From: Circinella minor
Lineage: Eukaryota; Mucoromycota; Mucoromycetes; Mucorales; Lichtheimiaceae
Length of the DNA: 33,222 bases
Assembly (NCBI GenBank): GCA_016758965.1
Contig: JAEPRB010000347.1
Coordinates: 1-33,222, forward strand
Direction: 5' to 3'
Under the pieces are notes generated by a model. That model had not been told where the DNA came from. It ran no database searches and saw only the letters and a list, made by a program, of their open reading frames with translations. Both the position numbers and the translations under genes were made by a program. This document shows, piece by piece, positions 21,849 through 33,115 of the stretch. Numbering within the stretch: the first letter of the stretch is position 1; each line of letters opens with the position of its first letter.

Positions 21849-23696
21849 ATGAAAAAACAATCGACGAATGGAAAAAAACCCGTTACTCGTAAAAAACCTG
21901 GTTTAACCGATAAACAAAAGTTAATCAAGAGCAGTGCCGAACAAAGGTTGCAAGCACAGCAATTAGCTTTTAGTTGGCAAGAAAAATTATTTTCGAAACG
22001 TCAAGTACCAGTTTCTTTATTAAGACAAGCTGCCACTATATTACAACCACAAACATATGACGAAGTAGTTGAAGAACGTGCTGTACAAGATTATTGTGGC
22101 TACCCATTATGTAATAATGCACCTGTCAAAGATCAACCTCGGTATCGCATTTCTTTATCTCAACGAAAAGTATTTGATCAAACCGAATTAGCTTCTTACT
22201 GTTCTGATAATTGTTTACAAAAATCTAAATATTTTCGAATGCAATTATCTGAAGAACCTGTTTGGTTTCGTGATTTACAAACACAACCTTTGGTTAAAAT
22301 TGTATTACCGAGTCAAGATTTAAAGTAATTTTTTTTTTTTTTCATATATCAAATAATTGGATTTTGGGCCCTTTTTTTTTAATGCATTTTAATAACTAAA
22401 AAAAAAAAAAAAATACTATTTGGAAATGGATTAATATAGAAAAATATTAGAAGAAGAAAAACAAGAGAGTCAAAAAGCCAAATCAACTCATCAAATACGA
22501 CAAGATTATGTACAAAAGTTATTGGAAAATATTTCTATTTTACCAACCACTATTAATACCATCAACAAAGCATCATCATCATCATCATTAGCAGCAACAG
22601 CAACTCCAGTAACTGTAGAATCATTTGAAACAGATACTGGTAACGAAATTCGAATTTTTGAAAACAACACAACATTAGAAAATACCACTCTTACCAATAT
22701 CCCAAAAGAAGGTATTCATGATGCTATTGAAGGATTTCGAATTGAAATGCAACGACGACGGAGGAAAAGTAATGATGGTCCAAGCACACTTATATTACAA
22801 ACGGATACGACATATAATGATAATGATGATAAACCACCTGCATCACCAACGACTGTGGGTTCAGAATCAGTCATATTTGAAGATGAAGAAACTATGTTGG
22901 AAAATGCAATGGAAACAATGATGATGTTAAAAGAAATGAAAGCCGATCAACCAGATCAAATAGCAACACCGCCACAACCATCCGCAGCAGAACGGCAACC
23001 ACGACAACAATCTTCATCGACATCTACTACTATTGCTAGTAATACAACAACACCAACACAACCTAAAGCAGTCAATATCGTAATACCTGATATACCGAAA
23101 CCATCATCCAAAAAAAAGAAACGTCAAGTACCTGAAATGTCACTCTTTGGAAAAATTTGGACAATGACAGATCGATTGACAACAAAGGCTACAAGAAAAT
23201 ATTTTGAAGAACTGAAATTACAAACCAAAGTAGATATGGCTAAATTATTACGTGATGAAACGAATCGTGATGAAACAACATTAATGCGTAGTCAAATTTT
23301 CAGTGAAAAGATATTAGAAACGTAAGGATGAAATATAATTAACGAGAGATCGTGTGGGGATGTATGTAAAAAGTAAACTATTAAATTTAACATGATTTAT
23401 TATTTATTGTTCATTCTAGATATGCGGTCATTCGTGCACAATTGGGATTATCAGATACACTGGAGACGGATTTAATCAATTTAATCCAAACATTTCAATT
23501 TACGGATGCTTCTATCGTTGTATTAAATCCTTCAGAAACATACATGATGACATTAGTATTATTTAAAGCACTTGCAGATGTGACTATTTCAAATAATACA
23601 TGGCAACAAAATTTCGAAGCATGTTGTAAAGCAGTCGGTGAAACAGGTGATACCATTGGTGCATGTGTTCGTGTTTTACGTGTTGCAAGTACTTGA
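21849..23696 (+). CDS. RTR1: Rtr1/RPAP2-type RNA polymerase II CTD phosphatase
   Basis: Three exons: 21849-22324, 22440-23321 and 23420-23696, giving 544 residues. Both introns split a codon after its second base (donors GTAATT, GTAAGG; acceptors ATAG, CTAG). Residues 30-142 form the Rtr1/RPAP2 zinc domain: C83-x4-C88 in CGYPLC and C118-x3-C122 in YCSDNC, followed by the family hallmark QLSEEPVWFRD. The family removes phosphate from Ser5 of the polymerase II C-terminal repeat and aids nuclear import of the polymerase. Residues about 185-380 are low-complexity Ser/Thr/Gln/Pro. A basic SKKKKR run follows near 392-397, then SLFGKIWTMTDRLTTKATRK and a predicted helical C-terminus. It is longer than budding-yeast Rtr1 (about 230 aa) and nearer to animal RPAP2. 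Exon 2 opens in a Lys/Glu-rich helix right after the zinc domain. Confidence 0.9.
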
Positions 23697-23916
23697 TCAC
23701 TTACTCTCTTAAACACACCGTCTTACTTTCTTTTATACTATTCTGTTTTTTTTTTTCTTATTTCTTTTTGTTACTATTATTCAAAAAATAAGAAAAACAT
23801 CCCAACCGTCATTACATTTTTTTTTTGTCAGATGAACGTTAATAAAAGAAGATAAAGTAAAAACAAAAAATTTAGTGCAATGAGATTCATAGTAATAATA
23901 TTATTCTTGTTGTTAA

Positions 23917-25650
23917 TTAGCGATGATAATCCTCTAAAAATGATATTGATGTGGATGGCTGTAAATTATTGTTGAAATTAGATGAAGATGTAGAAGAATA
24001 ACGAAGATGGTGACATACTACTTCTGGTTTGATGGTTATTTCACAATCATGAGTATAATCTTGTTTGCATACGTAATGGACAATTACGAGATCTATTACG
24101 TACTTGACCATGGATCTATTATATATGTGATAATACTAGATCACATTGTACGTATAATATACATGTGGATTATATGTTTGCATTCTCTCTTACCAACGCA
24201 TGAAACACAAAACCCATGTTCACATTTAGACCGACGTACGTAATAACTTCATATTCATATTTTCATCCGTTGTTGTTGTTGTTGTCGGCGCCATTCCTGT
24301 ATACGTAATTATTATCCTTTTTCTTACATACTACACGAAAATCATCGAAGCATAGAGCACATGTACTATTTCGTATAATCAATAAGGATCATAATAAATC
24401 TTTGGAAACATATCCAATTGTTTCCAACCAATACCAACTTGTTGTATTTCATTATTCTGACTTCTCATAACAGCCAAAAAAGTACTCGTGACAGGATTTA
24501 TGGGAGATTGTGTTTGTCATGGAAGAGTTATTATCACCAAAATGTTGCTGTTGTTGAAGATGATTATTCAACATTATTCTACGTGCGAAATCGATGACAC
24601 GCATAAATAATTAAAATAATAACCAGTATTACGTACAGCGATACTATTAACAATCAGCTGGCCTACAAGAATGAATCGATACGTACTACTTTTATGTTTT
24701 TGTGCTAATAATATTGATTATCTTCTTTGTTGCTCTTTGTATTGTTTGAAAAAATGGATAGTTTTTCATAAAAAAAAAAAAAACGGATACTTTCGATAGC
24801 GTTACTATGTCATTATTGTCACTAGCATAAAATAAAGTTGGTAATAATAATTGTCCAATATTTTAATTTACAAATAAGATAGGTGGCATAAGTGGCTGTT
24901 GTTGTTGTTGTTGTTGTTGATTTAAAGAGATATCATTCTCGGGCTAATGTTTGATATCGATCATTGTTTCTTCTAAAGAATATTTAATATTGTCGTGTGT
25001 AATAATGCCAGCCAAAGTCATATTATAAAATTTTAATTATTTTTTTAACATGTAAGATTTTAGTTGACCATGTACAATGACCGCTTCGAGAAACATGAGC
25101 AATTCGTTATAATACTCCATTCTCCTTGTAACCTTCTTTAAGGAATTCTTGTTCTAACAAACTTTTTTTTTTGGTATAGTTCCAGAACATGAAGTATAAA
25201 GATATATTACGTAATTAAATTACCCTATTAAAATATTACAGGGTTTTTTTTTCTTTGATTAATTTTATAAATATAAAAAATAAAATACGTACGTAAACCA
25301 TAAGAAACAAGCTATACATATAATTTTAATGTATAGTAACATGAAGTAATAATATCCTATTTACATTCCAGTTACGTACTATAGAATGGTAATTGATTTT
25401 GTCCATTCATTATATGGCATGCGTTTATCTTCAACATACCATTCTTTTGACTGATACCATAAACTGCAAAAGTACTAATCGAGGTAATTTGTCGTCATTA
25501 CGTATTATTATTATTTGTTCTTACTGTATTATTACTAATGTCATTAAAAAATGGCTCCTCGTGGTCTTCTTCTGCCACATAAACGGTTCCTATTGTTATT
25601 ATTGATTGGTCACCACCATTATGTCGAGTAGATAGAAATAATAACTGCAT
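23917..25650 (-). pseudogene. Broken membrane-RING ubiquitin ligase gene riddled with CGTA insertions
   Basis: The minus-strand chain begins at the ATG 25650-25648 (MQLLFLSTRHNGGDQSIITI) and ends at TAA 23917-23919. The 3' part encodes a RING finger: C-x2-C in NSTCALCFDDF near 24340-24362; KLLR and C-x-H-x2-C-x2-C in KCEHGFCVSCV near 24194-24240; a normal intron 24193-24116; then DPW and CPLCKQD near 24062-24115. This reads through only if CGTA is skipped at 24302, 24237, 24097 and 24070. Upstream, skipping CGTA at 24630 turns IAVRNTG into a hydrophobic span, IAVILVIILIIYACHRFR, suitable as a membrane helix. Membrane helix followed by a CVDPW-type RING fits the PA-TM-RING family of ubiquitin ligases; the N-terminal domain is not recognisable. 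As written, the gene is frameshifted many times, and at least two breaks (near 24500 and 24385) are not explained by CGTA. Confidence 0.6.
24116..24193 (-). other. Intron inside the RING finger
   Basis: On the minus strand the donor GTAAGA follows TGC GTT G, and the acceptor AATAG precedes AT CCA TGG. The junction creates GAT (Asp) in the conserved CVDPW. It is 78 nt long, including one TACGTA at 24149-24154. A functional splice frame here shows the gene was recently under selection. Confidence 0.65.
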
Positions 25651-25654
25651 TAAG

Positions 25655-25685
<31 letters not shown>

Positions 25686-26400
25686 TTATTTTTTGATAAA
25701 AAAGTATTCATATTATCCATTTTTTTTCAAATATGACAGTCAACGAGAGAAGAAGAAAAAAAGAGAGAGAAGAGAAAGAAATCATGAATTATCAGATCGA
25801 GAGTTGTTCGTTATCATTATTTTATATTAGAATCTGTCCGACTGGACACATTTTGGAGTTTATCATATGGGCATATTATTGTATAATATAAAAAATGATT
25901 GCTTAATAATAATATCTACTCTCTTAATAATTGTTTTCTATAAGAATCCTATAATAATAATAATAATAAATTTATTTTTAATTAATCTTATGAACATTTT
26001 AGTACATACAATATTTATGATCCCTCACTCACTCTCATACTAATTATACATGTTATAAGTGAAATACGTAATGTTTTATAATGGATTAAAGAAATTTATA
26101 AAAAGTACTATTTATTTTACACTAGAATGAAAAAAAGAAAAAGCCGAATTTGTTATCGAGAAGACATCCACTAATATACTAATAAATGATAAAAAAAAAA
26201 TATAGGTAAGAGAGCTGAAAAATTGGTAAGTTTTATATGACACGTAATTTTTTTTTATGCAAGTTTATCGTGTTGAGTTTGGCCAATACCTTTTCAAAAA
26301 AAAAACATTTCTCTCATACTTTTCATTAACGTACGCTTTACGACAACACCATTGATGCATTGTTGTAATAATTTTTCTCTTCTGTGAATTCTACTATTAA
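25651..26400. other. Intergenic; trinucleotide arrays, no gene seen
   Basis: AAT/TAA arrays lie at 25653-25682 and 25951-25971, with a purine-rich GA block at 25745-25785. No exon-like stretch. One TACGTA lies at 26065-26070. Confidence 0.6.
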
Positions 26401-26510
26401 TAATGAGTAATAATGAGCCACCAAACCGTAACCCAGGAGAAGTTGACACGAAGCCAAGCGAAGGGACTCAACCCACGAATAAATGACAAAGACTCGTAAT
26501 GAGTAATAAT
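26401..26510. repeat. 82-bp GC-richer insert between 14-bp direct repeats
   Basis: TAATGAGTAATAAT occurs at 26401-26414 and 26497-26510. The 82 bases between them are far less AT-rich than the flanks. They stay open from the ATG at 26404 (27 codons) and, in another frame, from the ATG at 26413 (28 codons, containing LTRSQAKGL). This may be a target-site-type duplication around a small insertion, or a small ORF with a repeated start region. Confidence 0.4.
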
Positions 26511-27400
26511 CAAAATAAACAATGGCGTTAAATAAAGAAGGTACTCATTGTAAAAAAAAAAAAAAAAAAAAAAAAAGTTAATTTCTGCTTTCCATGACGC
26601 CCAGTTCTGTACTTACTTTAAGTTTCAAAATCAATGGGTTTACTCCATGCTGTAGTCGAAAAGGAATACCGTAAAACTATCAAAAGCATTAAATCTCATT
26701 GAAGATTTCATTATCACTGAATATCCTACAGTATTCAACGTCAATGACCTTAAACGCGCGCGTGGAAAAGCCGTTTAAGTGTAACTTACAATATTGTTAA
26801 GGGCTTAAACTTAAATACGGTCCTTGAGGTACATACCCCCCAAAAATATATATATATATTTTTATTACACATAATGGTAATTATTATTTTGTATTGTATT
26901 GTACACGTTTTAAAATTACAGTCAAATCTTTCTTGCTTGACACAGGTGGGACTTAGGTCACAAGGTGTGCAAAAAGAAAGGAAAATAGAATAGCTGTTAA
27001 AAGCTGACAAGCTATTATCAGTTCTCAACTGATAAATGTGTAGGCGTGCAAAAAGCAGGGGGCCTATTGACTATACTATTCTTTAAAAAAAAAAAAAATA
27101 GCTCGATCTACCACGTTCGTGACAATGCATTGGACAAAATTTGTTCGAATCTGTCACGGAGGTCATTTATTATTTGTTGCGTTTTAGCGTAAGGTTGTGT
27201 TTTAACCTAGGCTTATTTATTACATAATGCTTTTTATCGTACACGAAATAAATAACGACAAATAAAGAATCATCAGCAAGTAACTTTAGAATTGTTCAAA
27301 AGAACAAATGACAATTTTTTGCCCGTGATCTTTTAAATGAATCAGGTATTATATCGACGCTGCTTCACAAACTATTATTGATTTTAAGCGAAAGGAGATT
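26511..27400. other. Intergenic, no gene seen
   Basis: Contains a 26-base A run at 26551-26576 and a short GC-rich patch (ACGCGCGCGTGG) near 26754-26765. A minus-strand 80-codon frame at 26786-27028 has no recognisable feature. Confidence 0.5.
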
Positions 27401-28140
27401 ATGATTTTTTTTTTTAATAAAAGCCGCCAGAGAGCCACAGCAACAACAAGAACGTGAATAACAAGAAGAAGCCGTTGAACAGGAGGAGCAGGAGACAGCA
27501 ATTGATGATGATGAAGGTATCAGTCTCGAAGGGACTTGAAAAGAAGCCATCTGAAGTTGGTTTTGGATCTATTACTGCAAAGGAATATAGAAAAGAAATT
27601 TTTATTACTGGATATCAAACTGTAAATAAGAATAACAGCTTATTGAGAATAACTACTAAATGGCTCTCTGTGTATTTACACTGCTAATTCTTTTTTTTTT
27701 CTGCTGTTGTAGCTTAAAATTCAAGTTGCGTTTGAATCCATTGTTAAGATTAACAATATGGCTTGTTACATAGAGCCTACATCACTCGGTGAATGTTGTC
27801 TTGATCGTCTATCACAGACTCTCCTTAAGAGTCCACACACCGACAAGCAACACATATTGAAGCTATGAAGTGAGTTTTTATTATCAGTATTGTATGCAAT
27901 TTATGTTTACTAATTGTCAAAATAGTATCTCTTTCTCGAGTCATATATTTAGTTGAAGTAGAGGATACTTTAAAAGTATTCGACACACATTTCTTCGAAA
28001 AAAAAAAAAAAAACACGAAATTCAAGGAGAGCAAAAGCTGATATTCCCAAATTACCTTGCTGGTATTACAGTTGAAATGGGAAACGTCTTTGATTTGATT
28101 GCGGCTTTAAGAAATAATAATAATACGTAGTTGAGATGAG
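27401..28140 (+). pseudogene. Scattered coding-like fragments, unrecognised
   Basis: Coding-like stretches appear in changing frames: an acidic Glu/Gln segment near 27465-27530 (EEAVEQEEQETAIDDDEG) overlapping a basic alternative frame; an island after a plausible acceptor TGTTGTAG at 27703-27711 that stays open to TGA 27868 (YIEPTSLGECCLDRLSQTLL); and one near 28040-28130 (FPNYLAGITVEMGNVFDLIA). They do not join into one frame with obvious introns. I do not recognise a family. They may be the 5' part of the ORF at 28294, which runs the same way. Confidence 0.3.
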
Positions 28141-28293
28141 AGACCTTTACAATATTATGCGCAACACATTCTAATTTTCAATTTAGTCCTCTTTCACTGT
28201 ATAGCAGGCAAAAAATGGTCCGAAAATATATATGTAAAAAAAAAAAAAAAGCTAAAAGTCTTTAATTCGGGAGTAAACGACAATAATGAATGA

Positions 28294-28638
28294 ATGCAGA
28301 TGCTTGATATCGTCAATGCTACGTATCATTGCGAGTTCACCCGATTGGAACGAACAGTCATCACCATATCCCCCGGAAACAGTAGTGAGCTTACACACTA
28401 CAGATATGTAGCTACTACTCTCCTCCTTGACATCATATTTCAAGACAAAAAAAAATTGAGTAAGTTATTTTATACGTACATGGATTAAATTTTATATCTT
28501 TGATTCATTTTTACAGTTGTACTCATTGGAATGATATTATTTAGTGACGAAACGTCCAGCAAAGGAACAAAAATAGTCAGACAATACAACATGGAATTGT
28601 GTGAAGATAATGACAATAATAAACAAGTCATCACTTGA
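28294..28638 (+). CDS. Two-exon ORF, 95 codons, possibly part of a transposase-like gene
   Basis: Exon 1, 28294-28459, and exon 2, 28517-28638, are joined by a textbook intron (GTAAGT...TTTTTACAG, 57 nt) that splits an ATT codon and keeps the frame open to TGA. Around the junction the protein reads LIVLIGMILFSDETSSKGTK. This recalls a motif (hydrophobic, then F-x-D-D-T-S-G-N-x-S-K) that I associate with certain fungal transposase-like proteins; the similarity is weak. Coding-like fragments upstream suggest this is the 3' end of a larger damaged gene, with the ATG at 28294 simply the first Met. A TACGTA at 28319 lies inside exon 1; removing CGTA there switches to another open frame that ends near 28410, so the true frame is uncertain. 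Confidence 0.35.
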
Positions 28639-30040
28639 AATTTGTGCCTAGAAAGATTTTAGGGATTGAAAAAAAAAAATCGACAATTGGGGAAACCGTG
28701 CGATATCAAGAATAAATCCATTATAGATTAGTGTGAATAACGCTCAAACCCCTCCCCCCCCCCCTCTCCCGGTCCAACATTTTCTTTTTTATTAGTACGT
28801 ATTGTACATAAAAATAAAAACATCAAATAAAATCAGATTTTATAAAACCATCAATTTACTTATTTTATCTGATGTCATAAACCCCCCCCTCCCTTTACAT
28901 TATTTAAAACCTTTTATATATATATACATATATAGAAAAAAAAAGTTCTAACTATTCTAGTTTTAGTACAGTGATCAATTTATGTAAAAGTTGAACAGAA
29001 AAATAAATTCTGTCTTTTGAAAATAAGAATGCTATAAGTTTTAGTGTCATTTAATTTAATCCAACCGCACTGAGACTCCTCTTCCCCCCCCCCTACGTAA
29101 ACGTTTTTTCCTCGTCATTTATAATATCTCATTACACAAATTTTACCTAAGAACGAATTAAGCTATTTAAATAAAAACTACAAATCTCCCCTCCCCCTTC
29201 TCTCTCTCACACACACACACACACACATACACACGCCATCATCATCATCAGCCCCACTTCACCCCCCACCACCACCTTTTTTTTTTAATTCTTGAAGCCA
29301 TCCTTATCCCCGGATTTTCTTTTTCCAATGAATAATCTAAAAACGTGATAGATTCTTTCAACCATGTGTAAATAATATTATATACACTAAAAAAAAAAAA
29401 AAATGACAACAAACAACCTGTCAACTTCTTGGCATGATTCTCTTAGATCTAATAATAATTTTGATCGAGACAAAAAAAAAAAAGGAAGGGAAACAAATCA
29501 AATCATTCTATTCGGAAACATCCTTTTAAAAACATATATGCATATTTTTGTTTTCTCTTGGCAAAACGCAAGGTTTTTTTTTTTTTTACACCATGACAAA
29601 TAAAATGTTCAGATATATATATATGTCGGTTTCTTTTTTTTTTTTAGGAGGGCGCCGGGGGGGGGGGGGCTGGGTTTCATCATTGACCATTTCATACTAT
29701 AGGTCTTTTCATCATCTCAAGGAATGAATGGGTTTCATTTCCCCATTTCCATTGTCTCCTCATTGCTTCCCCTCCATCAATACTAAAAGTTATTTTTTAC
29801 GTGATAAAATAAAAATTGGAATAGTTTATAAACAAACAAAAAAAGAGGGGGAGAGAAAAAAAAAAGGTTTTATATATTGATATAAAAGAATAAAAGGGGA
29901 GAGGGGAAAAGGCAGTGTGATACATATATTGAATATGAAATAGATAAAAAAAAGAGTTTTTTTTTTTTTAATTTTAATAAGGGTTGTTGAGGGGTTTGTG
30001 TGTGTGTTATGATGGGGTATTTTTTTTTTTTTTAGTTTTT
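28639..30040. other. 3' flank of the light-chain gene; C/G homopolymer tracts
   Basis: No gene seen. C-rich tracts on the plus strand lie near 28748-28769, 28881-28894, 29083-29093 and 29187-29197, and a G tract at 29656-29669. A CA repeat (29207-29232) is followed by CAT/CAC triplets to about 29275. Poly-T and poly-A runs flank them. The part nearest 30040 presumably holds the 3' untranslated region and polyadenylation site of the minus-strand light-chain gene. Confidence 0.5.
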
Positions 30041-30508
30041 TTAGTTTGATAAAACCAAAGTAACAAAATCAACATAGTTGATACGACCATCTTTACCTAC
30101 TTCCACTTCCTTTAACAATTCATCCACTTCTTCATCAGATAATTTTTCACCTAAACTAGTTAAAACATAACGAAGTTCACCCACAGCAATAAATCCATCT
30201 CCTTCTTTATCAAATACTTGAAAACCTTGAATAAATTCTTGAGAAGTACCAGCAGGTTTAAAACCATCAGGACGTGTTAAAATAGTTAAAAAAGTACCAA
30301 AATCAATATCGGCTTCTTGTCTTTCAGAACCACCTGCCGACTTGACCAATTCACGTACTTCAGCTTGAGTAGGGTTTTGTCCAAGACCTCTTAATAAATC
30401 ACCTAAATTGGCAGATGACACAGTACTATTACCCTTTTTGTCATATAAAGAAAAAGCTTCTTTCCATTCATCTAATTGTTCTTGTGTAGGTTGATTCGTT
30501 GGACTCAT
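30041..30508 (-). CDS. cdc4: Myosin essential light chain, Cdc4/Mlc1 type
   Basis: An intronless frame of 155 residues with four EF-hand-like units. Loop 1 (D23-N34) ends in Asn instead of Glu, and loop 2 (about 60-71) is clearly non-binding. Loop 3 (D100-E111, DKEGDGFIAVGE) is nearly canonical, and loop 4 (about 136-147) is degenerate. Stretches such as GDLLRGLGQNPT, FQVFDK and GELRYVLTSLGEKLSDEE match fission-yeast Cdc4 and budding-yeast Mlc1 as I know them, and separate it from calmodulin, which has four intact loops. These light chains bind IQ motifs of class II and V myosins and act in contractile-ring assembly and cytokinesis. It is slightly longer than Cdc4 (141 aa) because of an N-terminal MSPTNQPTQEQ extension. 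The ATG follows an A/T-rich leader. It shares its 5' flank with CSN5. Confidence 0.94.
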   Translation of the reverse strand: MSPTNQPTQEQLDEWKEAFSLYDKKGNSTVSSANLGDLLRGLGQNPTQAEVRELVKSAGGSERQEADIDFGTFLTILTRPDGFKPAGTSQEFIQGFQVFDKEGDGFIAVGELRYVLTSLGEKLSDEEVDELLKEVEVGKDGRINYVDFVTLVLSN

Positions 30509-30776
30509 TTTTTTTTAAGATGAAAGTTTTTTTTTTTTTTTTTTGCGTGTGTAAAGGTGGGGCGAAGGGAGCAAAAAAAAAAAAAAGGTACCGGAATGAA
30601 CCTACGCGCGCGGGGTTTTACAACAACTCACTGTAAAGAGTTCCATGTGACTTCTGGAGAGAGAAAGTCCCCAACACACACACACAGCCCAAAGGGGATC
30701 ATGCGGGTTTAAAGTTAAGCGCTTCTTTTTATCAAAAGACACGTAACTTTTTTTTTTTTTTTTTTTTTTTTTAACC
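30509..30776. promoter_or_regulatory. Bidirectional promoter between light chain and CSN5
   Basis: The 268 bp between two divergent start codons must hold both promoters. Long T runs (plus strand 30527-30544 and 30749-30772) flank the two ATGs. The centre is GC-richer, with CTACGCGCGCGGGG at 30601-30614, a CA run at 30675-30685 and no consensus TATA box. Poly-dA:dT tracts next to a GC core fit a nucleosome-depleted fungal housekeeping promoter; that reading is inferred. Confidence 0.6.
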
Positions 30777-32503
<1,727 letters not shown>

Positions 32504-32959
32504 TTATATCAATGACTCTCTCTCTCTCATTACACATCATTTACATCATAATAATAATAATAATAAAAAGAAAAATAGCAAGTCAACAATATATGAGTTG
32601 TTTTTTTTTTTTTATATATATTTATTTATATTTATTTGTAAAATGAAGAAAAAAGAGAAAAATAAAACGAAAAAGAAAAAAAATACAAAGTTTGCGTGGG
32701 TCGTTAGTGTGTGTTGTGTGTCATACAAAATAATAATAATAATAATAATATAAAGAACATTTACTGTTACAAAAGAAAAGAAAGCCATGTTTTTTTTTTT
32801 TTTCCTTCTTTCTTCCAACCTCCCCCCTTTCACCTTCATTTGAGGTGTATCTTTTTTTTTTTTTTAGTTGATTTGGATTGATTGGCATAAGAAATAAAAT
32901 GGTGTGTGTGTGGGTTTTTTTTGTAAAACAAAAAAAAAAAAAAAAAAAAAAAGAAAAAG

Positions 32960-33044
<85 letters not shown>

Positions 33045-33066
33045 AAAAATATAAAAAAAAAAAATA

Positions 33067-33115
<49 letters not shown>

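Noticed and set aside
24070..25504. TACGTA as 5' splice sites (GTACGT donors) of many introns in the RING gene
   Set aside because: In the RING domain no acceptor at useful distance restores the frame, whereas removing only CGTA does so at four sites. It remains possible for some upstream sites, such as 25373.
30041..30508. Calmodulin
   Set aside because: Three of the four EF loops lack calcium ligands, and the sequence matches Cdc4/Mlc1-type light chains far better.
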